DNA from: Eublepharis macularius | Lineage: Eukaryota; Chordata; Lepidosauria; Squamata; Eublepharidae | DNA length: 64,000 nt | Assembly (NCBI RefSeq): GCF_028583425.1 | Contig: NC_072801.1 | Location: 22,712,001-22,776,000 of the forward strand | Direction of reading: 5' to 3' | Shown here: piece after piece, positions 1-10,998 of the stretch | Position numbering within the stretch: the stretch's first letter is position 1 | How the letters are laid out: each line of letters starts with the position of its first letter | Notes under the pieces: generated by a model | Databases searched by the model: none | The model's input: the letters and a program-made list of their open reading frames with translations, nothing else | Told to the model about the DNA's origin: nothing | Translations under genes and position numbers: made by a program

Positions 1-684
1 AAAGTTCGTGAAGCCTAACAACAACAATGAAAAGAAACTTTTATATAATTCAATCACGTGTAATTATTATTATATCATAAACCGTAATGTATCAAATGTT
101 GTACATAATATATACAGTTTTAACCACACGTTATCACTGCAGCCACATCAAAAATTGTTATTCACTGCATCAATTTGTTATAGGAGGTCACAATTAAAGT
201 GCTACATGCTACGCCTTGCTATGGGATAATAAATATTTTCTTAAAGTGTAATTGTAAGTAATATTCTTAAAGTGCAAGGTGCCAAGGCAAGAAATTGTTC
301 GTTCAAGCACAGCGCTGTTATACTTGATTCTCATGAAGGAGAGGGGTTGATGCATGTGTGGAACTATTATATTGTTATGAATTTATTAAGAAAAGTGTCA
401 ACACCCTTTTTGGTACCATCTCGCCATCTTTGAAGAAGAATCGAAACGGTTTCGCAGGAACCGGTCCATCCGTCGATGGCTTGATTGTGATTGGACTTCT
501 CCTTCCTGGTTTAATCTCACCTGCAGCATTTCAACAGTCTATCATTGGAATATTTTGTGAGGCACATTGTTTCTTTTTGTTGTTGTTAGTTAGGCTTCAT
601 GAACTTTTCTTGGGCTTGGTTCTTTTCGTGATACTCTCTTACGATTGTTATGTTGACTTCATCAGATGCACAGATGATGCACGT
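1..684. other. AT-rich intergenic sequence, nothing recognised
   Basis: No exon-like ORF, repeat terminus or RNA gene could be recognised. The short ORFs present have no family resemblance and start or end without splice or promoter context. Confidence 0.5.
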
Positions 685-775
685 GTGCATTTATTTTTAT
701 TTCTATTATTTATAATCTGTCCATCTCACTAAGAATCAAGGTGGATTACATTTCATCGAGCAGTAGCATTACCTC
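685..775 (-). repeat. CR1/L2-like LINE 3' end fragment
   Basis: The stretch has, in reverse, the common reptilian LINE tail with a 'TAATCCACCTTGATTC' core followed by an AT-rich end. The same tail recurs in reverse at 8163-8460 and 40345-40490 and in forward orientation at 23090-23160. Family name is inferred from the tail only. Confidence 0.45.
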
Positions 776-1460
776 ATTAGCCCAGTTCCACTCATAATCC
801 TCTCCTCTTGGTTCACTGACACATAATCATTGCTCTTGTCATGTTGGCTAAAGGGGAGAGGAAAGGAGAGTCGTCAAGGAGTCAACATTTGGTTCCAAAC
901 TATTCCACAGCCCTAGTAGAGCGACTGTGCGATCTCATGTGTGCAGACACAGCTTCCAAAGTGATTACAGAATGAGGTGACTCAAGAACAAGCAGACTGG
1001 ATGGAGTCTTCAGGGGGCCAGATCCCCAGCTGCTTGCAGGAAAACAACCACCTGCCACTGAGTAGATTACCTCATCCATGCCTTGAGAGGCATAATTTTT
1101 GCTGCTCAGAGTGGTATACGATGTGTCAGCTTTGTATGACTGTCGGTGCCAGGTTCACTACCAGCCTGTCATCAAACGTCCTCTGCGACACCACAGTTCA
1201 AGTGTATTCTTTGCCAGAACATTAAAAGATTAAACTGTATCTCTTTTTTTGGGTCCGTTTGTTTTTCTGCCATCGTAGGAGTGGTGGCAAGAGGCAGAAG
1301 GAGGAAGAAGTGAAGTCAGAAAACAAAGGACAATTGGGGAAACACAAATGGGATGGGATTGGCTTGCCGTTATACCGTGAATACTTGTCAGTAACATATG
1401 GAATTTTGCCTTAAACAAGTCAAAATCACTGATCATGTCTAGCTGATCGTTGTTTGTTCT
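776..1460. other. Intergenic sequence, nothing recognised
   Basis: No supported gene, repeat end or RNA. Short ORFs look random. Confidence 0.5.
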
Positions 1461-1645
1461 GGCAGTATTTCCTCAGGGTCTCGGGCCAAGAAAGCACTTC
1501 CCCAACATCTGCTGTCTGTGATCCCTTAACTAGAGGTGCCAGGGACCAAACCTGTGAACTGCTTCCTGCAAAATGTGTGTTCTGCCACTGAGCCATAGCC
1601 CTTCTGTGTTCCCTAATTAGTACATGCTCTACCACTGAGCAGCGG
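1461..1645 (-). mobile_element. tRNA-derived SINE, reverse, with a second partial head
   Basis: Read on the minus strand, this has a tRNA A-box-like GGCTCAGTGGCAGAAC (near 1580-1600), a B-box-like GGTTTGGTCCCTGGC (near 1535-1555) and the downstream SINE body that includes GAGACCCTGAGG. A second A-box-like head, CTCAGTGGTAGAGCATG, lies at 1625-1643, so two SINE heads are stacked. Best intact relative in the window: 59376-59574. Confidence 0.7.
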
Positions 1646-1851
1646 CGCCTCTGGTTAAAACAAACCATCATAGCTGTAGGTGATTGCTCATAAATCTATA
1701 CAGTTACTTTCTACTAAACAGGAATGCTCGAACAACTGCCAGGTTGGCTCACTTCCTGATGGCCAGTCATGAACAGGGATCTGGATTTTTACGGACAGTT
1801 TGTCTGTTAATTGACCCATTTGAGGCTGTGTGAAGGCAGCTTCACTATGAG

Positions 1852-1996
1852 TGATTCTGCACACTTTGTATAATGCACTTCTAATCCTCTTTATAGATCA
1901 TTTGGAATGGATTTTTTTTGTGTGCAGAACAAAAAATCCACCTCAAACGATTGATAAAGTGCATTGAAACTGCATTATCCAACGTGTGCGGAATCA
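1852..1996. mobile_element. Short palindromic MITE with 6-bp target duplication
   Basis: The ends form an imperfect inverted repeat: the left begins TGATTCTGCACACTTTG and the right, reverse-complemented, begins TGATTCCGCACACGTTG. The pairing continues through ATAATGCA into the body, so most of the 145 bp folds back. It is flanked by TATGAG on both sides (1846-1851 and 1997-2002). No ORF. Superfamily uncertain because 6 bp is not typical of hAT, PiggyBac or Tc1. Confidence 0.65.
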
Positions 1997-2029
1997 TATG
2001 AGAGAAAAAAGTGCAGTCAAGTCAACAGA

Positions 2030-2182
2030 TGGTGACCCATCCAATGGGTGCTCCAGGCTTGAGACAAGCAGAGGTGGCTTGACATTGCCTTCCACATAGC
2101 AACACCAGTCTTCCTTGGCGGTCTTCCATCCAACCCTACTTAACTCCCAAGCCCTGAGGAGTTCGGGCCAAGCTGGGCTAAA
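2030..2182 (-). mobile_element. 5S-rRNA-derived SINE, reverse
   Basis: The minus strand reads a 5S-rRNA-like internal promoter part (GGAGTTAAGTAGGGTTGG, then GGATGGAAGACCGCCAAGGAAG) followed by the SINE body seen in the copies at 31254-31458 and 42963-43172. It is diverged and lacks the usual 5S start. Confidence 0.65.
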
Positions 2183-3224
2183 ATGTAGTCATGAACAAGA
2201 AAGCCATTTTTGATGGTCTGTTCATGACCCGATCATGACTGTTTGGCACTTTACTTCACCATATACCTTCCGAAAAGTGCAGTAAAATGCAATTAGATTT
2301 TCATTTATGCACATTCTCACACAGCTGGACAGAATTCTACTGCTGACCCTTCTAGTCTACTATTTCGGTCAATAGGAAATTGTTTAAATAGATAGTCAAA
2401 CAACTCATATAAATCAGCCATAAATCATCATTTAACTCTTACCATTCAGCTTTCATCTTCGTCCTTAGCAATATTAAAGGCTACTAATTTGTTTGGGCAG
2501 GCAACCTTCTTACGCATGTGCAATTTTGAAACTAGCTGATACAGGCATTCAATTAGTTTGGCACGGAACCAAATAGACCGGGTGACTGGCTCACATTTGA
2601 GCCTCACAGTTGAAGATGATGTGATTGGCTCACAACTAATCATTGCAGCTGAAGACATTTGACTGTTGAACACCATCTGTGGCAAAATTCACAGCATCCC
2701 TAATACTGAGTTAGATCATTGGACCAATCAATTTCAGAATGGACTGCTCTGATTGGATATGTAGAACCAGGCAGAGAAACAATTTGACCAACTTCTTCTA
2801 CTTGTGATCCTTTGCATGGAGATACCAGAAATGGAAGCTGAGATTTTCTGCATGCTATTCAGGTCTACTTTGAAACACTGATAGTTGTTCTACACTATGT
2901 TATATATGATTATTTTTTCAAATATACCTTCTCCCAAAAGAACATTTCTAATATATTTTTAACAAAAAGAACAAATACTTTCTTGGTTTCTAAGTCAGTG
3001 GAGGATAAGTTATTGAGTAGAGTAAATCAATATACTTCCAGCAATATTTAAAAGTGTCTGTATAAGGTTTCGGGCAGGGATACTTGACATGGGAATTGGG
3101 ATTCCAAGCACATTCCTATTTTTGTCTGTGAAATTTTGGAGAGTATGCATTTTAACTTGTTCTTTCTTTCCTTCAGCCAGTACATGACTGGGATAGGGGT
3201 TACAGAGAAGTGGTAGTGGGCTCA
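2183..3224. other. Intergenic sequence, nothing recognised
   Basis: AT-rich, no exon-like ORF. Contains poly-T and poly-A runs but no element ends that I can define. Confidence 0.5.
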
Positions 3225-4213
3225 GAGGGTTGCCAAATCTGGGTTGGAAAATTCCTGGAGATTTTGCAGGTGGTGCCTAAGGAGGGCAGGATTTGGGGAG
3301 GGTTTGGGACTAGAAATGGGCACGAATCGAATTACGACCCAAAAAACACACAAACCGGGTCGGTTCGTGGTTTGTGAACCAGTGGTTCATGGAAGCTCAT
3401 TTCTACAAACTTCCATGAACTGGTCTACTGGTTCGCTTAGGTTGTAAAGGGGCAGTTGAAATGAACTTTAAACTTATTGGTCCCTTTAAACTATCAGCTG
3501 GCAGGCGGCAGGGGGGTCCCCCTTGCTGCCTGCCAGCTGATAGTTTAAAGGGACCTGCGGCTTGCAAGCAGCAGGGCCCTTTAAACTGCCCAAACCCCAG
3601 CCTCACACTTACCTTGCCCTGCGGGCCCGTGGATCCTCCCCCTCCTCCCACGAGGGACAGGAAGGCCATTTTTGGCCTTCTTTGCTGCCACGTGGGCCTG
3701 CAGGGTGGCGGAGGAGGCCACGCAGTGGTGTAAGAGGCAAAATATGGCCTTCCTGCCCCTCACAGGAGCAGGGGGAGGATGCTGCAGGCCTGCAGAGCAA
3801 GGCAAGTGTGGGGCTGGGGCTGGGGTTGGGAGGTGGGGGTGGGGACAGGGGTTTGGGCAGTTTAAAGGGCCCTGCCATTTGCAAGGCAGGAAAGGGCCCT
3901 TTAAACTGTCAAATGCCCCTTTCCCTGCCGCTGCTAAGAAGCTGGGAAGGGGCATTTAAACCACACGAACCACAATCTGGTTCGTAAACTGGCCCCAGAT
4001 CGTGCCAGTTTGTGGTTCCTGGTTCATGAAAACCCACAGATCACGAACCTCATGGTTCGGGGTTTTTGTGGTTTGTGCCTGTCTCTACTTGGGACCTCCA
4101 TAGGATATAATGCTACCCTCCAAGGCAACCATCCTCTGGAGAGAATGGTTCCCCTGAACTGATTTCTGTCATCTGGAGATCAGTTGTAATTCTGGGAGAT
4201 TATGAGGCCCCAC
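3225..4213 (+). mobile_element. hAT-type MITE (GGGTTGCCA family), interrupted and right-truncated
   Basis: Starts with GAGGGTTGCCAAATCTGG and carries the family body: AAATTCCTGGAGAT, then GGGGAGGGTTTGGGAC, and after the interruption CATAGGATATAATGC, a CCACCCT-like block and CTGGAGATCAGTTGTAAT. The expected right end (GGTTGGCAACCCTA as in 47046-47247) is missing. A 777-bp second element (3311-4087) was inserted into it, which makes this the older of the two. Confidence 0.65.
3311..4087. mobile_element. hAT-type MITE nested in the 3225-4213 element
   Basis: Terminal inverted repeats are TAGAAATGGGCACGAA on the left and, reverse-complemented, TAGAGACAGGCACAAA on the right. The flanks are TTTGGGAC (3303-3310) and CTTGGGAC (4088-4095), an 8-bp target duplication with one mismatch, as for hAT elements. 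The interior is palindromic: CTATCAGCTGGCAGGC at about 3491 is mirrored at about 3525, and CCCTTTAAACTGCC-type motifs appear four times in alternating orientation. Near both ends lie GGTTCATGGA / GAACCAC repeats shared with 7037-7862. No transposase. Confidence 0.75.
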
Positions 4214-4302
4214 TGATCAATTCTTCCATTCAAAATATTCCACACTTACACATTCATAAATAGCTGCCTCCATCTTAGGAGAACACTTGACTTAGACATT
4301 CC

Positions 4303-4562
4303 CAGGGTTTTTTTTCAGGGGGAACGTGGGGGAACAGAGTTCCGGAACCTCTTGAAAATGGTCACATGGCTGGTGGCCCCGCCCCCTGATCTCCAGACAG
4401 AGGGGAGTTTAGATTGACCTCCGTGCCGCTCAGCAGCACGGAGGGCAATCTAAACTCCCCTGTGTCTGGAGATCAGGGGGCGGGGCCACCAGCCATATGA
4501 CCATTTTCTCTGAGGGCAACCCACTAAGTTCCACCACCTATTTTCCCAGAAAAAAAGCCCTG
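4303..4562. mobile_element. Hairpin hAT MITE, family A, 260-bp class
   Basis: Starts CAGGGTTTTTTTTCAGG and ends AGAAAAAAAGCCCTG. The exact 8-bp duplication GACATTCC lies at 4295-4302 and 4563-4570. The centre is a near-perfect hairpin: GATCTCCAGACAGAGGGGAG on the left arm pairs with CTCCCCTGTGTCTGGAGATC on the right arm, extending out through GGGGCGGGGCCACCAGCCAT. The loop is the short GC-rich CCGCTCAGCAGC. Non-coding. Confidence 0.9.
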
Positions 4563-4570
4563 GACATTCC

Positions 4571-5224
4571 CAACATTTTGTAACTGCCCCCCATGGCAAA
4601 CATTTTGTGCGTGGCCTTGCCTCCCATAGTCAGCCATACTGGGGGTGCATTTTTCTCAAAATTCTGAATTCTTCCCTGTCTCAACAAGACCCCTCCACAC
4701 TAACCGCTACAATACACTGCCTTTCTGAATTGGCATATAGCTTGCTTTTCCTGTTTTGCTGTTCCCCCTAGTCTGATCTTAAAATGCAAACAAATGTTAG
4801 TTAAGATTTCTAAAATCTTGGCTGACCTCAATAGGATTATTTTGCCAGGGCCTCCTTTGCCAATGTAATTTGCTTCCACGCTCAGGATAAACCCTTAAAA
4901 ATCCATTTTACTCTGTGCTTTGCTTTCCTGAAGGTGACAGAGTCAACTCAAAATCCCATAGTCCCTTCGCCGACAAACACTGCAGCCCTGGCAGAGATTA
5001 AATGACATTTTCAAATAATACTTGCTCCTGATAAATGGTACTTTTTTTTAACCTATTGCAAACACAAAGCATTTCAGCAGTAAATAGGCAGTGTTGGAGA
5101 ATGTCTGAAGTTGAAGCCCTTTAGCAACACACTCACCGCTTTTTCGATCTTGGCAGATCTCTGCCTGTTCTTCTGACCCACAATGCTTTGGGTGCTCTAT
5201 TCAATCTGTATGTCAGATGCCGTA
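4571..5224. other. Intergenic sequence, nothing recognised
   Basis: No gene or element ends recognised. Confidence 0.5.
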
Positions 5225-5355
5225 TCTTGGACTATTATTGTTTCACTGTATTTTATGTTGTATATTCATTAATTTTGATTTTATATCTGCTAGTTTTATC
5301 TTTTTATGTATAATATGTTGTAATCTGCCCTGAACCTGCTTGAATAAATCAAATC
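5225..5355 (+). repeat. L2/CR1-type LINE 3' end
   Basis: AT-rich sequence leading to TAATCTGCCCTGAACCTGC and an AATAAATCAAATC tail. This is the typical 3' end of L2/CR1-group LINEs in reptiles; compare 5690-5850 and 63560-63720. Confidence 0.55.
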
Positions 5356-5689
5356 AGTCAAATCACTCTCGGAGATAACTTTCCACATTTCTGTGTTTTT
5401 CAAAAGAAGATGACCCATACAACAGCTTCAAAAATTTTATATACAATGGACTGGACTGCTGCAATGTATTCTGCATGGAGCTACCCTTGGAAAAAACCCT
5501 CAAAACTTCATGTGCTTCAAAATGCAGATTCGAGGTTGTTGACTGTGGTTAGTCTCTAGGAACATCTTGGGTTTTTTTAAAAAAAAATATTAATATTTAC
5601 TTAAATTATACCCCACCTTTCTCTCCAATGGAAACCCCGAACTGCATACACCATTCTCTGTTCCTCCAGTTTATCCAGTTTATGCTGTT

Positions 5690-5850
5690 TTAGGTATTTA
5701 TGTATTTATGGTTTTTTTGTATTTTAAATCTTATTTATATATGTTTATATATTTTAAATGCTCATTGAGCATTTTATTGTACCCTGCCCTGAGCCTGTTT
5801 GTGGGGAGGGAGGGCTAAAAATTGAATAAATAAATAAAATAAAAATAAAA
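5690..5850 (+). repeat. L2/CR1-type LINE 3' end
   Basis: TTTATGTATTTATGG-type A/T-rich body, then ACCCTGCCCTGAGCCTG, GTGGGGAGGGAGGGCTAAAA and a (AATAAA)n tail. A truncated LINE with no ORF left. Confidence 0.65.
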
Positions 5851-5985
5851 CCGTGTAAGGTAGGTTAGGTTGAGAGAGAATCACTGGGGCTGTTGTAAGA
5901 ATAAAATGAAGGAGAGGAGAATGATGTCCGCTGATTTTGGTCCCTATTGTGGAGAAAGGTGAGGTATAAATGAAGTAAAAATAAG
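5851..5985 (+). repeat. 3' part of a tRNA-type SINE
   Basis: Matches the 3' half of the SINEs at 39523-39737 and 39889-40103: GTAGGTTAGG near the start, then TTGTAAGAATAAAATGAAGG, TGGAGAAAGGTGAGGTATAA and ATGAAGTAAA. The tRNA-like head is missing. Confidence 0.5.
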
Positions 5986-7028
5986 TCATAAATATAGCTG
6001 AAATGGGGGGGATAAAAGGCAGGTACATTGGTGAGTGGGTGGGTGATGGGAAGAAGGAAGTATGGAAAGGTGAGGATACGCGGGTTGCCGGGAGAAGGAA
6101 AACAGGAAACAGTGTGAGGAGTGGTATAGTGTCCCACATTTGTCCTTGTGAGTTCCTCACCAAACAACTGGGCTTGGGCTGGCAACCAGCACCACACAGT
6201 TCCCCCAGGGAGAGTCTGTCAGGGAAGGAATGAGGGAAAACTGAAAAAGGGGAAATGAAAGATAGGTTGGCTAGTGAGTAAGAAGGAGAAAAGGAAGCAG
6301 GAAAGGGGGAGAGCTATGGGAAAGGAATGAGGAAATAGTATGGATGTGGAAAATAACAGCCTTCCCTCAAGTCCTTATGGGTCCCCCACTTCTATTTCCT
6401 AATAATAGAGTTTCATTCAATCACAGCCTGGCCCACACCTGCAAAATTAACTTTTCTTCCAGGAGGAAACAAAAGAGATAAATCTATCTGGCGTGCCAGC
6501 CAGGAATCAAATTCTTCTTGTCGTTTCTTCAAGCCTCTATTGTTTCTTGCTGATTTCCGTCTTTAATAAAACCAGCAAAAGCCGAATGTTTGGCGGCTCC
6601 TGCAGAAGTCTGCCAAGTCTGAAATTATATTTTGTATTATCCACATTGCGCTCATCTTACTCGAGTTGATTCGGTATACAGATAGAGAAAGGAAGTAAGG
6701 CCTAGTGGACACATGATAAGATTAGGAGCCTGCAGAACTGGGGATAATTCTATTGACCTACATCCAGAGTGCTGTAGAATCACATTTGTGTGTGCAGCTA
6801 CAAAAGGATTGGAAGTTCATTGGATGTAGAAATGACAATTTTTTTTAAAAAAAACCCTCCCCAGGTGAATTCCATATCTTTCAAATCTACCAGTTTGATA
6901 GAAATAGCACCTCACCATTTAGTGCCTGTTACTAAGGCAAAGGAAGATTAATTGGAGAGGAAACCCTTAAGAAACCGAGGAGGGGGTGTAGATATTCATC
7001 AGATTTTCATCCTGCCTTTTCTCTAAGG
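5986..7028. other. Intergenic sequence with a possible conserved block
   Basis: No gene recognised. About 6430-6690 is free of repeat features and balanced in composition, with ATTGTTTC and TTAATAAAAC motifs. It might be conserved non-coding sequence, but this is weak without an alignment. Confidence 0.35.
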
Positions 7029-7036
7029 AATATGGG

Positions 7037-7862
7037 GAGAGGTGGGCACGGTCTGGAAAACAGACCTAATTTTGACACTGTCTGGCCTGGTTCATGGTTC
7101 GTAAACACATGGTTCCACTTGGGCCAGTCCATTGGTCCATGGTCCGTGAGTCCAGACATCCTGGCTCTGATCTATCAATTCCCAAGGCAACGGAATGGAC
7201 ATCCACAGACCTTCTGCAGCCCTTAAAAACTTGATTGGCAGCTCTGCCAGAGAGCTCCCATTCTGCTCTATGCAAGCAAGGAAGAAGAATTAATTCCCTA
7301 GGCAACAGAGGGCTGGACGTTCTGCAGCCATAGGGACACCAATCTTAGCCCTCAAAACCTTGATAAGCAGCTCTGCCTGCAACCAGAGAGGTCCTGTTCT
7401 GCATTATGTGAGCAAGGAGGAAGAATTAATTCCCTAGGCAATGGCTGAAAAAGTGTCTGTGTGGTGAGTGAGGGGGCTTTCCCCCCACCCTTTTCTGTTT
7501 GATTTTGCCTCATTGCAACTCTTTGGTGCCACAAGCCAATGCAAGTCGATAGACATTTGCAACTCCTAGTTTCTACTGGAAGTTTCCTGGAGTGGCCACT
7601 TTGGGGGTCTGTAACTCGGACCTCCAAAATGCACTTGGCCAAACTTGGAAGGTGGCTGGAGGAGAGCCTGCTGAAGCCTTGCTGCAAGTTTGGCATCTCT
7701 GAGTGTGAAGGGGGCGGTCCTAGGGCCCCTGGAAGTGACAGACCATGGGCTGACAAACTGGTCCATGAATGGGGCTGGTCTGTGAAAAGTCCGTGGTCTG
7801 TGAAAATCGATGAACCATGGGCTGGTGGCCCATGGCATTTTCCCGATCTGTGCACACCTCAA
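7037..7862. mobile_element. hAT-type MITE related to the 3311-4087 element
   Basis: Left end GAGAGGTGGGCACGGTCTGG and reverse-complemented right end TTGAGGTGTGCACAGATCGG form an imperfect inverted repeat. The flanks AATATGGG (7029-7036) and AACATGGG (7863-7870) are an 8-bp duplication with one mismatch. Inside, GGTTCATGGTTCGTAAAC and GGTCCATGGTCCGTGAG near the left and GTCCGTGGTCTGTGAAAA near the right are mirrored, as in 3311-4087. The two elements look like one family at different ages. No transposase ORF. Confidence 0.7.
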
Positions 7863-8162
7863 AACATGGGCTATGTTGTTCTTCCCTGTGCCCCTTTATT
7901 ATCACAACAGCCCTCCAGAGTCGATTAGGCAGAAAAACCAGATTCCAGTCTGAGTAGGGATTCAAATATATGCTTTGAGCCTACTAATAGAAACAGTAAT
8001 GGTAAGAAAATCATTGTACAGTTCTAAACAGACTTAAATATATTGACTTTAATGGATGTAAAAGAATTTAACTTGGACTTAATGAACTTTAGAAGACTTA
8101 AGAGGAGTTAACATGGACTTAACTCTAATGGACTTAACTCTCCTTAGGATTTCAATGTCAAA

Positions 8163-8460
8163 TTATTTATTATTTATTTTTATTTTATTTTAATTAATTA
8201 ATGTTACTTCTAATCTGCCTTTCTTTCTGTGAATCAAGGTGGATTACACAATGTGAGTTAATGCAATCGGCAGGACAGGGAATGTGACAGGACAGGGAAT
8301 GCAGGTTTGGAAATAGCAGGGATTTGAACATAGCATAAGTATTAAACATATGCCAAACAAGCAGTACATGATATTACATAAGTAGAAATATAATGCATTG
8401 AGAACATGATAATGCATAGAGCAACAAAGAACATATATCATACGCAGCCCACAGACCCTG
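8163..8460 (-). repeat. CR1-like LINE 3' end, reverse
   Basis: Begins with an A/T-rich microsatellite-like run, then TCTAATCTGCCTTTC and ATCAAGGTGGATTACAC, the reverse of the LINE tail at 23090-23160. The part further in (GGACAGGGAATG twice) is diverged. Confidence 0.5.
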
Positions 8461-8562
8461 TTCCCTTCCTTGAAACGTCTCCTGAATCATTCTAATATAC
8501 CCCTAACTCTTTATTAAAATGCTTTTATGAACAGTTCTATTGCTTTCTCTCTTGAGTACAGC

Positions 8563-8888
8563 CAGGGCTTTTTTCTGGGAAAAGAGATGGTGGAACTCAG
8601 TGGTGGAACTCAGGACCGCACAATGACATCACTTTGGGTCAGCTGGAACAAGGGGGGAGTTTTTTAAATTTTAAATCACCCTTGGCGAAAATGGTCACAT
8701 GGCCGGTGGCCCCACCCCCTGATCTCCAGACAGAGGGGAGCTTAGATTGCCCTCCACGCCAGTGGCGCGGAGGTCAATCTAAACTTTCCTCTGTCTGGTG
8801 ATCGGGGGGCGGGACCACCGGTCATGTGGCCATTTTCAAGAGGTGCCAGAACTCCGTTCCACCACGTTCCAGCTGAAAAAAAGCCCTG
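8563..8888. mobile_element. Hairpin hAT MITE, family A, 326-bp class
   Basis: Starts CAGGGCTTTTTTCTGGG and ends GCTGAAAAAAAGCCCTG. The exact 8-bp duplication AGTACAGC flanks it (8555-8562, 8889-8896). Compared with the 260-bp class it has an extra ~65-bp stretch in one arm that includes GACATCACTTTGGGTCAGC. The central hairpin arms GATCTCCAGACAGAGG and CCTCTGTCTGGTGATC are conserved. Confidence 0.9.
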
Positions 8889-8896
8889 AGTACAGC

Positions 8897-8956
8897 CCAC
8901 CTGTACTCCGCATGCAACTCTGCCAACTGCTAAACATCACTGCTACTTATGTATCT

Positions 8957-8990
<34 letters not shown>

Positions 8991-10604
8991 CTTAACTCTA
9001 AGGCAATCTCCAGCACCACAATACTGGCCAGAGTCAAATACTGCCAACCAGCATTCATTTCTCAGACCTGGATTTGTTCTAATAACAATCTTCAGGAAAG
9101 AGATAACACTTTCCAGAGGGCTCCATCTACACTTAAGTCCCATCTGCACATCCCGGGCAGGGTGCTGAGAACCTGAAGTGGGAGGATCTTGCCCGATATG
9201 ACTTGCACCAGCAGCTCAGTAGTGAGACTTGGCAACCTTGAAAAGATCAACAAAGTTGTGGTGAGATTGAATTTTGCATATTGGTTTGAACGTACCAGCC
9301 AGTTTTTTTGGCTCCGGCCTACTTGTGTATGCGTGCCACACCCGATCCACGCTGAAGCAATTCAGGGAGGCCTCCCAGATTCCACAACACAAAGCAAGGA
9401 GTAAAGTGGGAGTGAATGCCCACCTTTTAGCTTGCCCCTGCAGTTACTCTGTGTTCTTGGTCTTTCCTATCCTTGGAGAGTCTGAAAGGGAATTGGAACA
9501 GAGGGATTGATTTATCACCAGCAAGCGAACAGAAGCCATCTGTGTGCTCAAAGGATCGCTGGCAGAGCAGAGAGGCCATGCCACAATGAAGCTGGCTTTT
9601 AAGTCAAGAAGACCGTAAAGACAGGGACTGGGAGAATGAGGACCTAGCTATGCGCTCCTTTTATTCATAACAGTAAGGACTTGGACCAGCTATCAGTACA
9701 TAGCCTCCTTCTTTGGGCTTCCAGGAATCCAACATGTTATAAAATAACCATTGCAGCACCTCTGGGAAAAAGCAATTGGAACTGGCTGGTCAGTTTGGGT
9801 CCAAACATGGTACGACATTTCATGCCAAATGAGTTAAACTTCCCAGGTTATTTAAGGGAGAACACTCAGCTTGAATTCGTTTAAGGGACCCTTTCTCCTT
9901 TGAGCCTGAAATGCAGGCTGGGGGAGGGGGGAGATGCAGGGTCTGACTCCCTCCCCAACAGGTGTCTCTCAGATGCCTAGCATCTTTGGAAGAAGAGGGA
10001 AAGGTAGGAAAGACTGTTGGGGGGGAGGGGGGTCGACCAAATTGCTCAAGGCCAGTTTGCTGCGTTCCATTCCTCCACCATTTGCAATATGCAGCCTATG
10101 TGGTTAGTCTTTAAAGGTGCCACCGGACAGACTAACAGGGCTACTCCTCTGCTCACACGAGAGACAAGGGGAATCCATCACTTTAAGCGCCCCCCTCCAA
10201 TCCCTGCCATTTGGTAGACTGGCGGGGGGTGGGTGGGAAATATGATGAAAAAACGCGATATTGTGCCAACAGCATGTCCTTATTTCCAGGGCAGAGTCAA
10301 AAGTAATGTCAATCTAGGATTTAGTGGGAAATCTAATCATAGAGTTTTTGCTGAATGCTAGAACAGCATGACATCACTTCTGGGTTTGCCCCAGAAATGA
10401 CACCATGCTACTGGCATGTCCCTGCCCCTCAGTACTCTAATAGGTGTTAACCACTTGCCACATAGCTTTTATTGGCAGTGGCACCCAGACAGTGTCTCTG
10501 TCTAGCCTCCTCTTGGATCAAGATCTATTGTGACTCAGAAATACAGCCCAACAGTTAACATCTGTCTTCCAATCCCTGCCTTCTGTGCCCCTGCTTTCAG
10601 CAGC
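8897..10604. other. Intergenic sequence with a (CT)n microsatellite
   Basis: A (TC)13-14 run lies at about 8960-8987. Around 10105-10150 there is a short piece of the fold-back repeat family (TTTAAAGGTGCCACCGGACA, then CTACTCCTCTG). Otherwise nothing recognised, and the short ORFs here have no family resemblance. Confidence 0.45.
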
Positions 10605-10862
10605 AAGACAAATGGTAACAACAACAACAACATTTGATTTATATATCGCCCTTCAGGACAACTTAACACCCACTCAGAGAGGTTTACAAAGTATGTCATT
10701 ATTATCCCCACAACAACAATCACCCTGTGAGTTGAGTGGGGCTGAGAGAGCTCCAGAGAGCTGTGACTCACCCAAGGTCACCCAGCTGGCTTCAAGTGGA
10801 GGAGTGGGGAATCAGACCCTGTTCTTTAGATTAGAGTCCTGCTGCTCTTAACCACGACTTAA
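10605..10862 (-). mobile_element. tRNA-derived SINE with LINE-like tail, reverse
   Basis: On the minus strand it runs from a tRNA-like head (GTGGTTAAGAGCAGCAGGAC, B box GGTCTGATTCCCC) through CACAGCTCTCTGGAG and GTGGGGATAATAATGAC to a LINE-like tail (CCTGAAGGGCGATATATAAA). Nearly the same element occurs in the same orientation at 27828-28072. Confidence 0.75.
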
Positions 10863-10998
10863 CCAAGCTTTTTAAGCTAAAGCATAACAATGATTAAAGG
10901 TTTCGGCTGCCATTTTCACACAGCTCCAGTGGTGCAATTTTTTCATTTATGTAGTTATTTGTGTACAATGCATTGTGCAGACTGAGATTGGTAGTCTG

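Noticed and set aside
3461-3987. Several overlapping ORFs on both strands
   Set aside because: They are readings through the palindromic GC-rich interior of a MITE.
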